This document shows positions 9,239 through 18,027 of a DNA stretch of 41,885 nt, in pieces; position 1 is the first letter of the stretch, and each line of letters opens with the position of its first letter. The stretch covers positions 1-41,885 of the forward strand of contig MAAL01000003.1 of NCBI GenBank assembly GCA_002163245.1, read 5' to 3'. Below the pieces are notes generated by a model. The model made no database searches. It worked only from the letters and a program-made list of their open reading frames with translations, and had not been told where the DNA came from. Both the position numbers and the translations under genes were made by a program. This stretch comes from Gammaproteobacteria bacterium 42_54_T18. GTDB taxonomy: Bacteria; Pseudomonadota; Gammaproteobacteria; Pseudomonadales; Ketobacteraceae.

Positions 9239-9380
9239 TGGGTTATCCTTTTCTATATTTAGGAGATTAAGAGCTTAAGAGGCCAAGCGCTTGCTTGGCT
9301 AAGGCGTTGAGACGATGATAAAGCTCTCAATGTTAAGCTGCATTGGATTTAGCGCCAAAGATCTTGGTTTTGGTGCCAGG

Positions 9381-10457
9381 TTAGCGCCGGTATTCTGAAG
9401 GGGCACAACCATGCCACGCTTTGAAAGCAGACGAAAATGTAGAGGAATCCGCATAACCCAATAAGAAAGCGATGCTGGTAATTCCTAATTGTCGATCGGC
9501 CAGAAAACGTAGCGCCATCTGAGATCGTAGATCTTGTACCTCTTGTAAAAAATTGGTATTTCTTTCAGAGAGCCTACGTTGTAACGTTCTTCGGGATACC
9601 TTTAAATCTCCCGCTACTGTATCTATTGTCATATCACCAGTGGGTAACGCGCAGACGATGCTTTGGCGTAAAGCCTTGAGGAATCCGTCCCCGGCTACGG
9701 TATCTACGTATTTTTGCCACGGATTTTGAGCGACGGTGGATACTTCGCTGATAGGTGCTATCAATGGATAATCTAATGACGATAGATCAAAGTAGAGCGC
9801 GCTGAACGGCTGCTCGAAAACCAAGTTACCGCCAAAACACTGCGTTAATACGGTGATATCTTTCGGTTTAGGGTAGGTGAACTGGGCTTTGGTGATGGCT
9901 ATGGGTTGAAGGCAAATGGACGTTAATATCGAGTTAGCCGTACTTAATACCATGTCGATTGTGTAGCGGTCACTTACTGAGAAGGGCACTAGTGGGCGCC
10001 ATTCACTTCGCAGGGTACCTTTTTCTCGAACGATAACGGCTTTTCCTAAATCCCCATACATCTCTAATACATTGGGCATCATATTTAACCACTGCCGCAA
10101 AGAGCCACAGATACTTGATAGGTACAATAGCAAGTGACCTATGTTTAGATAGGCTGCTCTCCCAACAAGAACCCCCAAATCTGGATTGCCAGTAGCTTTA
10201 GCGATTTCCTTATTAAGCGCGTAGAAAGGCTCAACAGGAATTTGATAATCAGGAATTTCGAACCATGCTTTGTCAAGCTTGCACTTTTCGATGATCTTAT
10301 CTTCAGATACACCTAAACGTTCTCCGATCTGAAGTGTGTGCTTCGCTTGTTTTGCGGGCATAACCCAGCTTGGATCAATGGTTGATTTTTTTCTCATAGG
10401 GTTAGGGTTGGGTTCCGTCGCATCCCGTGAAGCTATCTCATCGAATGATAGTATCAT
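9381..10457 (-). CDS. AraC-family transcriptional regulator (arabinose-binding-domain type)
   Basis: A regulator of up to 358 residues. The N-terminal 200 or so residues follow the PF12625 type found in OruR/ArgR-like activators (EPFYALNKEIAKATGNPDLGVLVGR is the family's characteristic segment, split here into residues around 75-100). The C-terminal double helix-turn-helix has VSRRTLQRRLSE and the second-helix signature LGYADSSTFSSAFKAWHGCAPSEYRR in overlapping pieces. The start is uncertain: the ATG at 10457 has GAGG almost touching it; the ATG at 10394 removes 21 poorly conserved residues but has no clear Shine-Dalgarno. Probably controls the co-directional acyl-CoA dehydrogenase; a link to the apc-like operon is possible but unsupported. 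Confidence 0.85.
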   Translation of the reverse strand: MILSFDEIASRDATEPNPNPMRKKSTIDPSWVMPAKQAKHTLQIGERLGVSEDKIIEKCKLDKAWFEIPDYQIPVEPFYALNKEIAKATGNPDLGVLVGRAAYLNIGHLLLYLSSICGSLRQWLNMMPNVLEMYGDLGKAVIVREKGTLRSEWRPLVPFSVSDRYTIDMVLSTANSILTSICLQPIAITKAQFTYPKPKDITVLTQCFGGNLVFEQPFSALYFDLSSLDYPLIAPISEVSTVAQNPWQKYVDTVAGDGFLKALRQSIVCALPTGDMTIDTVAGDLKVSRRTLQRRLSERNTNFLQEVQDLRSQMALRFLADRQLGITSIAFLLGYADSSTFSSAFKAWHGCAPSEYRR

Positions 10458-10867
10458 ACCTCAAAACCCTATAAAACTGAGGAACCCATGATCACCGTCA
10501 AAGGCCGCCATACACCGAAATCCATTATACTCAATGCGTGCGTTGATACTGTTCTTATGCGTTTTTTGCGACAAAGCTGGAAAAGTTTCCAAAAGCGGCT
10601 TTCTGAGTGCAAGGCCTAACCTATTTCCCGGCCAACCCTCGGATGATTCATTACATTGGAAGCAAGTAAAAAGGGCCTTGTTTCTTGAACCTGTTCTACA
10701 CTTACTAACATAAGAGCTCTCTGAGTCACCTTGCTCAATCAATTAGGGCCATACTCAAAATCAAAGCGAATGGAACCCTGGATAAAATCTACAGAGAATA
10801 CGAAACCTACTTAAGGTTTTTTGGAGAAAAACCTATTGTGTGAACAAATAATCCAAGTATATAAACG
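10458..10867. other. 410-nt stretch without a convincing gene
   Basis: No confident gene on either strand. On the plus strand a 43-codon frame at 10488-10619 has a good GAGGA site and begins MITVKGRHTPKSIILNA, which resembles the N-terminus of IS6-type transposases, but the similarity stops after about 16 residues. A longer minus-strand frame through the same DNA has no recognisable sequence and is Cys/Arg-rich like an antisense shadow. The stretch must hold the promoters for the AraC gene (minus) and the c-heme kinase (plus). Confidence 0.4.
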
Positions 10868-12322
10868 ATGAATAAAACAACACTATTAAAAGAAAAACTC
10901 TTTGGCTATAGTTACTTCCCCGTAGTGATACTTTTCATGGGATCTTTGGCCTTTTTGATTTTTAGCAGCCAAAAAAACACACAAGACTTGCTGTCCTTCT
11001 CAGCCAAACAAAATGCTGAAGTACTTAGTATTTCTTTAAAAACATTTCGGAAGATATATACAGAAGAAGTTATCCTTAAACTGCAAGACAGTGAGTTTTC
11101 TATCGGTCACGAATTTTACAAAAATGACAAGGAAATCCCCCTGCCTGCCAGCATGACAATTTTGATAGGAGAGCAAATAAAGAAATCTGGTAGCGGTAGT
11201 TATACCAGTCTTTATAGCCCATTCCCTTTTCCCTGGCGAACAAATACAGGCGGATTAAACGACTCTTTTAAACAAGATGCCTGGCAATTTTTATCAGAAA
11301 AACCTACAGAAGAATTTTATCGTATTGAATCCATCGGCGATGAATCTTATTTACGTTACGCTAAGGCCGACATCATGCAATCCTCATGCTTGCATTGCCA
11401 CAACACACACCCAAAATCACCTAAAATTGATTGGAAGCAAGGTGATGTAAGAGGCATTCTTGAAATCACTTTACCGATTTTTGCTGTTTTCGAAAAAGGA
11501 AAACTAGCCATAGATAAACAGATTTATACTACCCTTATTTCTGGCATGCTCGGGTTATTGGCTATTGCTGTAGCCATTCTTTCCTTTCGACACCAATTAG
11601 CTGCAGAGAAGTCTCTACAAACCAATCTCAAAAATCGCAACAGTGAACTAGAACAATTCTCATATCGTACCTCCCATGATTTAAAGGCACCACTGACCTC
11701 TTCAAAACGACTAGCCAATTTTGTCCTCGAAGACATTGAAGCCGGCAATTTAGAGGAAGCAAAATTAAACACTACGATTATCCACCGGCAAATGGAAAAG
11801 CTGGAAGACCTTGTGATGGATATTTTAGACCTGGCAAAAGCAGATATACATCAAAGTAAAATCGAACCGATAGACTTTAAGTCTATTTTCAGAAACACTG
11901 AAAGTAAGCTATCTTATCTGGTTTTAGAGACCCACATTAATTTAAAACTGTCCCTCGAATTACTTCACACGCCTTATGGTGAAAGGGCTCGATTTACACA
12001 AATCATTGAAAATCTAACCTCAAATGCCATGAAATATAGCGATACTAACAAGCCAGAAAATCATGTCAGACTTACAATTCATGACGATATCCATTCGCTC
12101 TATATAGAAATAGCCGACAACGGCGTTGGTATTCCCATAGAGCACCAGCCCAAACTATTTGAAATGTTTCAGCGCTTTCATCCGGGCTTAAGCACCGGCT
12201 CTGGCCTTGGTCTGGCAATCGTCAAAAAGCATATTGACCATATGCAAGGAAGCATTATTTGCGACAGTTCTCCAGAGGGCACAACGTTTCGTATCACGCT
12301 GCCTAGACAACAACAACCCTAG
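10868..12322 (+). CDS. sensor histidine kinase with a c-heme (Tll0287/DUF3365-like) sensing domain
   Basis: 484 residues. A first membrane helix lies at about 16-33; a periplasmic Tll0287-like domain follows, ending in SSCLHCHNTHP with a CxxCH c-type heme motif (Cys174, Cys177, His178); a second helix is at about 218-240. The cytosolic part has HisKA with SHDLKAPL (His270) and HATPase with NLTSNAMKYS, DNGVGIP and GSGLGLAIVKKH. This architecture implies a heme-based redox or gas sensor feeding a phosphotransfer, with heme attached after export by the cytochrome c maturation system. It is followed 24 nt later by a single-domain receiver, its likely partner. The sensed ligand cannot be read from sequence. 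Confidence 0.88.
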   Translation: MNKTTLLKEKLFGYSYFPVVILFMGSLAFLIFSSQKNTQDLLSFSAKQNAEVLSISLKTFRKIYTEEVILKLQDSEFSIGHEFYKNDKEIPLPASMTILIGEQIKKSGSGSYTSLYSPFPFPWRTNTGGLNDSFKQDAWQFLSEKPTEEFYRIESIGDESYLRYAKADIMQSSCLHCHNTHPKSPKIDWKQGDVRGILEITLPIFAVFEKGKLAIDKQIYTTLISGMLGLLAIAVAILSFRHQLAAEKSLQTNLKNRNSELEQFSYRTSHDLKAPLTSSKRLANFVLEDIEAGNLEEAKLNTTIIHRQMEKLEDLVMDILDLAKADIHQSKIEPIDFKSIFRNTESKLSYLVLETHINLKLSLELLHTPYGERARFTQIIENLTSNAMKYSDTNKPENHVRLTIHDDIHSLYIEIADNGVGIPIEHQPKLFEMFQRFHPGLSTGSGLGLAIVKKHIDHMQGSIICDSSPEGTTFRITLPRQQQP

Positions 12323-12346
12323 AAAATAAACTTTAGTAGGTACAAC

Positions 12347-12772
12347 ATGAACCATATACCAGTACTAATTATTGATGACGATGAAATAGACCGCTATTCA
12401 TTAACACGTGATCTAAAATCTACCGGCTTACCATTTACCATATTTGAAAAAACGAACGGACAAGAAGCGCTCGAGTTTTTCAGAGACTATAAGAATCAGA
12501 AAGCCTTAGACCCAAAGAATTTCCCTCCTGCCATCAGTTTTCTCGATATTAATATGCCACTTCTTACTGGCCATGAATTTTTAAAAGAATTTTCCCAGTT
12601 GATAAAAGACAACGATATCAACAGTAATATAGTTATGATGTTTACTTCTTCTGAAAAAGAAGAAGATATCGACAAATCTCTTTCATATCCTTTTGTGAAG
12701 GATTACCTCATTAAAGGTAAATACAACAAAAGCGAACTCAAACAGAAAATTGAACAAGCATTAAATATTTAG
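12347..12772 (+). CDS. single-domain response regulator
   Basis: A 141-residue stand-alone receiver without an output domain, of the Rcp1/CheY-like type that accompanies HisKA kinases with a SHDLKAPL box. The acidic pocket is IIDDDEID (residues 8-15), the phospho-acceptor is Asp67 in FLDINMP, MFTSSE supplies the conserved Ser/Thr and LIKGKY the Lys. It starts 24 nt after the c-heme kinase and is almost certainly co-transcribed with it. It ends 54 nt before the convergent acyl-CoA ligase; no clear intrinsic terminator was seen in that gap. Confidence 0.88.
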   Translation: MNHIPVLIIDDDEIDRYSLTRDLKSTGLPFTIFEKTNGQEALEFFRDYKNQKALDPKNFPPAISFLDINMPLLTGHEFLKEFSQLIKDNDINSNIVMMFTSSEKEEDIDKSLSYPFVKDYLIKGKYNKSELKQKIEQALNI

Positions 12773-12826
12773 CCCCTGAGTCTTGCGCTGGCTTAATGCA
12801 TACACTGACCAAGTCGTCGTCGATAT

Positions 12827-14833
12827 CTAACCAATATCTAGCATGTTGTTCTTAGCGTATTCGACAAAAAATGTTAATGCCTCTGGATTCGCCATAGCAT
12901 CTCGATTCGCTGCTTTGTCTTCATCGACCCCTGATAGGATTTTTCGAACAGGTACCTCCATTTTTTTATTGGTGAGAGTGTAGGGGATTGCTGCTACCTG
13001 AATGATTTGATCAGGAACATGACGAGGTGAATATTCGTGACGCAATACCTGACAGATTTTATGTTTTAATGTCTGATCCAGCATGCGATGATTGTTCAGG
13101 GTGACGAACAACGGCATAAAAAACTCTCCTCTGTCTAAATTAACATTTACAATGATTGAGTCATCGATCTCTTCAATTTGTTCAACACTACGATAAATCT
13201 CCGCAGTACCAATTCTGACTCCATAACGATTTAGCGTAGAGTCGGAACGACCTTGTATGTAGCAACCACCTCTGTTGTTTATTTGAAAGTAATCACCATG
13301 GCACCAAAGGCCGGGGAACTTGTCAAAGTAGGATGAAATATAGCGAGAGTTATCGTTGTCATTCCAAAAATAGATAGGCATGGATGGCATTGGTTGGCAT
13401 ACTACTAACTCACCAACTTCGTTAATAATACTGAGACCATTGTCATCTAAGGCTTTAACATCAACAGCTAAACAGCGAGCTTGAATTTCACCAGCATACA
13501 CTGGCAGAGTCGGTGATGCCCCCACAAAAGCCGAAGCAACATCGGTGCCGCCACTTTGCGAGGTTACCCATAGTTCTTTGTTTATATTCTTATAACACCA
13601 AGCCATTGCTGCTGGTGTTGCAGGGGAACCGCCGAGTAAAACCCCTTCAATGCTGGATAAGTCATAATGTTTTGCTGGCTTGATATCTTGCTTTTCCATC
13701 ATTGAAATATAGGTAGGGCTTGCACCAAAAAAAGTTGTGCCACTTTCCGCAGCAAGTTTCCATAATATCTCGCCGTTTTCTGCCGCTGGACTGCCATCAT
13801 AAAGAACAGCTGAGCCACCGTTAATTAATGCGCCAGCGACGATGTTCCACATAATCCAGCCTGTTGTGGTATAAAAAAACATGGTCGATTCTGGACCTTG
13901 GTTCATATGAAAGCCAAGTAATTTAAGAAACTCTACAATAATACCGCCGTGACTATGGACAATCGGCTTTGGCAAACCCGTGGTGCCAGATGAATACACT
14001 ATCCATAATGGATGATTAAATGCCAAATGTTCAAAGTGAAAGCTGTCGGCAGAAACCGGTGGAATATCCATTACCGCATCCCAGCGTAATGCATTGGCTA
14101 CAATCAACGTATCTTCTGCAGCGTTATGATTAAATAAATAAGACAACTGGATAACATTTTCTACGCTAGGTAACGCTTCTACGATTGCACGTGCTTCCGC
14201 TCTGCGATCAAAATCTTTATCACCAAATCGATAACCATCACAGCAAAATAAGACCTTTGGGTTCGTTTGACGGAAGCGGTCGATGACACTCTTGACGCCA
14301 AAGTCCGGCGAGCAACTGGAGAATACTGCACCAATACTAGCAGATGCAAAAAATGCAATGACAGCCTCGGGGACGTTGGGTAAATAAGCGGCGACTCTAT
14401 CTCCCGGCTTGATACCCATGGCACGCAATTGCGTAGCCATTACACGCACTTGTGCCGATAATGTTTGCCAGGATATTTGCCTTGGCGGATCAATTTCAGA
14501 ATACGCATAAAGTGCAATTTTATCTGCACGTTCGTGACGAAGTATATGCTCGGTGAAATTAACTTCGCTGCCGGTAAACCACTGGGCGGTAGGCATCGTA
14601 GTGTAATCTAAGACTTTTTGGTATGGTTTGTGGGAAATCACCTCATAGTATTCCCATAAGGCTGCCCAAAAATGATCTATATGATCCACTGACCATTGCC
14701 ATAGCTGATCGTAATCACGCATGACTAGACCCTTTTCGGCGGCCAACCATTGCATAAATTTTCCTACATTTGATGATCGCTTAAATGCTTCACTGGGTGT
14801 CCACAGTAGGTCCCCCTCTTTAACAAGCGTCAT
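12827..14833 (-). CDS. acetoacetyl-CoA synthetase-like 3-oxoacid--CoA ligase (benzoylacetate--CoA ligase type)
   Basis: A 668-residue AMP-forming acyl-CoA ligase of the acetoacetyl-CoA synthetase family. It has the ACS N-terminal segment (QLWQWSVDHIDHFW), the phosphate-binding loop YSSGTTGLPKPIVHSHGG, the A5 region TTGWIMWN, GRSDSTLNRYGVRIGTAEIY and the C-terminal catalytic Lys region TNKKMEVPVRKIL. It is the last gene of the apc-like operon and its start overlaps the apcE-like gene by 14 nt. In Aromatoleum aromaticum the gene after apcABCDE encodes benzoylacetate--CoA ligase of this same family, so activation of the 3-oxoacid made by the carboxylase is the expected role here. By sequence alone acetoacetate would be an equally good substrate. 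Confidence 0.9.
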   Translation of the reverse strand: MTLVKEGDLLWTPSEAFKRSSNVGKFMQWLAAEKGLVMRDYDQLWQWSVDHIDHFWAALWEYYEVISHKPYQKVLDYTTMPTAQWFTGSEVNFTEHILRHERADKIALYAYSEIDPPRQISWQTLSAQVRVMATQLRAMGIKPGDRVAAYLPNVPEAVIAFFASASIGAVFSSCSPDFGVKSVIDRFRQTNPKVLFCCDGYRFGDKDFDRRAEARAIVEALPSVENVIQLSYLFNHNAAEDTLIVANALRWDAVMDIPPVSADSFHFEHLAFNHPLWIVYSSGTTGLPKPIVHSHGGIIVEFLKLLGFHMNQGPESTMFFYTTTGWIMWNIVAGALINGGSAVLYDGSPAAENGEILWKLAAESGTTFFGASPTYISMMEKQDIKPAKHYDLSSIEGVLLGGSPATPAAMAWCYKNINKELWVTSQSGGTDVASAFVGASPTLPVYAGEIQARCLAVDVKALDDNGLSIINEVGELVVCQPMPSMPIYFWNDNDNSRYISSYFDKFPGLWCHGDYFQINNRGGCYIQGRSDSTLNRYGVRIGTAEIYRSVEQIEEIDDSIIVNVNLDRGEFFMPLFVTLNNHRMLDQTLKHKICQVLRHEYSPRHVPDQIIQVAAIPYTLTNKKMEVPVRKILSGVDEDKAANRDAMANPEALTFFVEYAKNNMLDIG

Positions 14834-15743
14834 TGTGTATTGCCTCTTGCACTGTTCTTAATTGTGTTAATTTTTCTGATACTGTTTCTGGAATCGCATT
14901 TACAGGAACGCAAACGTAAAAACAGGCATTGCCTTGTTCCACTGACGATGGGCATTGAGACCAATCTTGAGCGGACAGTTTTAGTGCTGTGAGAGCGTTA
15001 ATTGATAGTTCAGATAGTCGACCTTCTCGCAAGCTAAAGCTTATACCGGTGTCAGAATTGGGTGCATAGTTTTGTGGGCAGCCGTCAAGGATACTTTGCC
15101 AGTGGTAGTGCTTTGCAATATTTAATATCGGTTGATAACGAGATACCTCAGCATCGGAGGCTGGTCCTTGATCGATCTTGTCGCGTATTAACAAACCACT
15201 TATTGCACATTCAGAAAAACTTCGCAAAAAATCAGCGACATACATTGATGCTGATTCTGCGTCATCCCAACTAATATCGACGGTACTCACACCTTTAGCT
15301 GCGCAATAAGCACTGGCTATCCATTGTTTGGGGGAGGGGATAGCTAGCACCACTGGTTTATCTCGATAACTTTCACACAGCGCGTCAATAATATCTTTTA
15401 GTTGTTCGCGAGCACCTTGTTCAGCAAGCATGGTTCGCAGGGCATATCCTAGTCGTCGTTTATCGCCCATAGCGCCCAATAATGTTGGGTGTGTGTGTAG
15501 CCATGCCGTATAAAAATCTCCTACCTCAAGGGTTACTACGTCTGAATTAACCAAACTTTGTAGCTGCTTAATATGCGAAATAATTGCCGCGATATCATGC
15601 CAAGGTAGAGGCTGAGCCTCGTTTAAGTCGCCTTTGTTTAATAGTCGATTACCGTAATCCCAAGCATCAACCCAAACTGCATGTTGTATAGGGTGTTCCT
15701 CAGAAGTTATAGTGTTTAGGTAGTGTGTTATATCAATAGCCAT
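14820..15743 (-). CDS. apcE: acetophenone carboxylase epsilon-subunit-like protein
   Basis: 307 residues (about 34 kDa) with no signal peptide or membrane segment and no domain I can name. The sequence is soluble, rich in alternating helix/strand, with VVLAIPSPKQWIASAYCAAKG and VDISWDDAESASMYVADFL as its most structured blocks, reminiscent of a TIM-barrel half. Its identity comes from position: it lies between the hydantoinase-B-like subunit (16-nt gap) and the CoA ligase (14-nt overlap), exactly where the 34-kDa ApcE lies in the apcABCDE-ligase operon of A. aromaticum. ApcE is the separate epsilon subunit that binds the core Apc complex and is needed for activity. Acetone carboxylase operons have no such gene. 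Confidence 0.65.
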   Translation of the reverse strand: MAIDITHYLNTITSEEHPIQHAVWVDAWDYGNRLLNKGDLNEAQPLPWHDIAAIISHIKQLQSLVNSDVVTLEVGDFYTAWLHTHPTLLGAMGDKRRLGYALRTMLAEQGAREQLKDIIDALCESYRDKPVVLAIPSPKQWIASAYCAAKGVSTVDISWDDAESASMYVADFLRSFSECAISGLLIRDKIDQGPASDAEVSRYQPILNIAKHYHWQSILDGCPQNYAPNSDTGISFSLREGRLSELSINALTALKLSAQDWSQCPSSVEQGNACFYVCVPVNAIPETVSEKLTQLRTVQEAIHNDAC

Positions 15744-15759
15744 GGTTTCGGTCCGATGG

Positions 15760-18027
15760 TTAACAACCTTGCGTTTTTTTCAATGTGTTGATTTCCGCTT
15801 GTAGTTCGGCAATAAGACGATCTTTGGGATTGCTGAACATAACACCGCTTGATCCGGCAGGTATTCGGTAGCGCTTTTCCCCTGGTGGTGAAACAACCAA
15901 GGTGCTGTGATCATTTCCCCAGCTACCCATATAGGGTAAATCTTCAGAAGGCTCGGGTTTGACCCAGGAGGCAACAAATTCATCGTAAGGAATGCCGCGT
16001 TTGATGCGCGCCATACGTTCTTCATCGCGCGCCTGTTGAGTGGCGTCTTCATCAATGACAAAATTATCGGGATTAAATATCACTTTATATATTTCTTGCG
16101 CTAAATTTGGACTGATCAGCTCTTCTTCAAGATCTTTAGCTACCATGCTAGGGTCTCGATCTAATACATCGCCATACCCGCCGCCAGCACCTTGACAAAT
16201 CATATAAATCTCACCTTCATTACAAAGCTCAAAATTCATCCCAGCGTCTTGTACATAATAATCTCCGCCGGTAATTTTACGTTCGTTCATTAAGGTGATC
16301 ATGTCGAAATCAAACTGCTCGGGATTATTTTTAAACGTCTCAAAAATATTGATATTTTTTATTCTTGCCATGGGGTAGGTGGGGCACGCATATCCGCCAA
16401 ATAAGCCATAAGCACTGGGATGTTTGCTACCACATTGGCCGGTCATAAAACCAAATTCGGTGCTGTTCTTTACCGTTGCGATTTGCTCATAACCCATACC
16501 ACCACGATATTTACCGAATCCAACACGGTCTTTTGCTAATTTTTGAGCGACTAATCGTACGTACGGAAGCTCTTCTTCTGCTAGCTCCATTTCACCCGTA
16601 TCAGCCATATACCCAAATACTGGTGATAAGGAATGTTCCCCGTCTTTATCTTCACGCCCGCCAGTGCCGTTACCATTAATATCGGCACAAAAATTTCCGG
16701 TGACTTCACCATGCTGTGTTAATCCTCCGTACACTAATGTTGCTGGTTGGCTGTAGGTATTGGCATTAATCGCGGTATACCGTTTAGGCATGCAATAATT
16801 CAGTTTCCCCATTGTCATTGGAGGCATGGAAAAACTGCGAAATATCGGCAATAAACTCATCGCATTCGGTGCTTCATTTGAGCAATTGACGAGACTATTT
16901 TCATCCATTTCTACTTCCACTGCACTAAACACTGCTTGATTCTTCGGTAGGTCGGGCCAAACGTATAAAATCAATGAGGTGAGTAAGCAGGTTTTCATTG
17001 ACCCCATGACCACATTGATCGATCGGTTGGTAAATTCTGGAGAGGTTCCCTTGAGATTCCAGATCATACGAGAGCCTTCAATCCGTATTTCCATAGGCAT
17101 CTTTGCTAAGACATCTTCACGTAAGTTTCCATCGATAAAAGTATTCACCCGTGATATGCCGTTGGGTATTTCTTCTATACGACGACGCACTTCGGTTTCA
17201 GTATCTTCTAAAGATTTACGCAAGGTACCTTGAAGATAATCAATGCCAAATTCCTCGATGACTGACAGTACGCGCTCACGTAAACGTATAATGGAATGTA
17301 GTTTCACTTTCATATCAGCTAATTGCAGTTTCGGGTCACGCACCGAATTTTGCAGGAATGTTACGATATCACGACGTAGCTGAAAGTTTTCCACAATTTT
17401 GAAGGGGCACATTTTCAACCCTTCATCGTATTTTGTTTCTGCAATGGAAGGCATGCCTCCAGGTTCAATGGCTCCGTTTTCTCCCTCATGAATAGTGGAG
17501 GAAACCCAGCAGACCAAATTACCTTGCCAAAAAACCGGCATCATCAAACTTTGGTCGGTATTATGTATATTGCCGTAGGCAGAATCATTGTGAATAAACG
17601 CATCGCCATCGCGCACACCAACGGTGGGTTCGTTTACCCAGTATTTTCGGATAAATTTCACTGGATACTGACATACCGATGCAAACACTACAATTCCGTG
17701 GGTGCCGGTTTGCGCCATGTCCCCGTTAGCGGTGAAAATTGCAGTCACTAAGTCCCCCCACTTAGCTCCAGGTGCAACCCCCATTTGCTCAACCATCGTA
17801 TGGGTTTCATCTAACGCCGCAGTGAGTCGACCTCGAACCATATTCACTTTTTGTGCATCCAGCCCCGCGGATAAAATGCGTTCTTCCGTATCGGAACGTG
17901 GATCAAGGCCATGGTTTCGCATAATCTCAGGGTCTGGTCCATAAAACAGTTGATTATCAACAAGAAATTGATCGATAAGAGCCTGCTCTTCTTTAGACAA
18001 ATCGGCTTTTGTAATGTTGTTTGTCAT
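15760..18027 (-). CDS. apcD: acetophenone/acetone carboxylase beta-type subunit (hydantoinase B family)
   Basis: 755 residues of the HyuB / acetone-carboxylase-alpha family. Visible family blocks: DETHTMVEQMGVAPGAKWGD (about 75-95), HGIVVFA, RDGDAFIHNDSAYGNIHNTD (metal-site region, about 140-160), GTGGREDKDGEHSLSP and GGMGYEQI. In ketone carboxylases this subunit hosts the site where the phosphorylated ketone enol and carboxy-phosphate are joined. The C-terminus ends in a short predicted coiled coil (AELQAEINTLKK). The start overlaps the preceding apcC-like gene by 4 nt (ATGA). A plain hydantoinase B would be shorter (about 500-600 residues); this length fits carboxylases. Confidence 0.8.
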   Translation of the reverse strand: MTNNITKADLSKEEQALIDQFLVDNQLFYGPDPEIMRNHGLDPRSDTEERILSAGLDAQKVNMVRGRLTAALDETHTMVEQMGVAPGAKWGDLVTAIFTANGDMAQTGTHGIVVFASVCQYPVKFIRKYWVNEPTVGVRDGDAFIHNDSAYGNIHNTDQSLMMPVFWQGNLVCWVSSTIHEGENGAIEPGGMPSIAETKYDEGLKMCPFKIVENFQLRRDIVTFLQNSVRDPKLQLADMKVKLHSIIRLRERVLSVIEEFGIDYLQGTLRKSLEDTETEVRRRIEEIPNGISRVNTFIDGNLREDVLAKMPMEIRIEGSRMIWNLKGTSPEFTNRSINVVMGSMKTCLLTSLILYVWPDLPKNQAVFSAVEVEMDENSLVNCSNEAPNAMSLLPIFRSFSMPPMTMGKLNYCMPKRYTAINANTYSQPATLVYGGLTQHGEVTGNFCADINGNGTGGREDKDGEHSLSPVFGYMADTGEMELAEEELPYVRLVAQKLAKDRVGFGKYRGGMGYEQIATVKNSTEFGFMTGQCGSKHPSAYGLFGGYACPTYPMARIKNINIFETFKNNPEQFDFDMITLMNERKITGGDYYVQDAGMNFELCNEGEIYMICQGAGGGYGDVLDRDPSMVAKDLEEELISPNLAQEIYKVIFNPDNFVIDEDATQQARDEERMARIKRGIPYDEFVASWVKPEPSEDLPYMGSWGNDHSTLVVSPPGEKRYRIPAGSSGVMFSNPKDRLIAELQAEINTLKKTQGC

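Noticed and set aside
10488-10619. IS6-type transposase remnant (MITVKGRHTPKSIILNA)
   Set aside because: Resemblance covers only about 16 residues and no further transposase sequence or terminal repeats were found; kept only as a note in the region entry.
10461-10742. 93-aa minus-strand frame
   Set aside because: No ribosome-binding site, no motif and a Cys/Arg-rich composition typical of chance frames.
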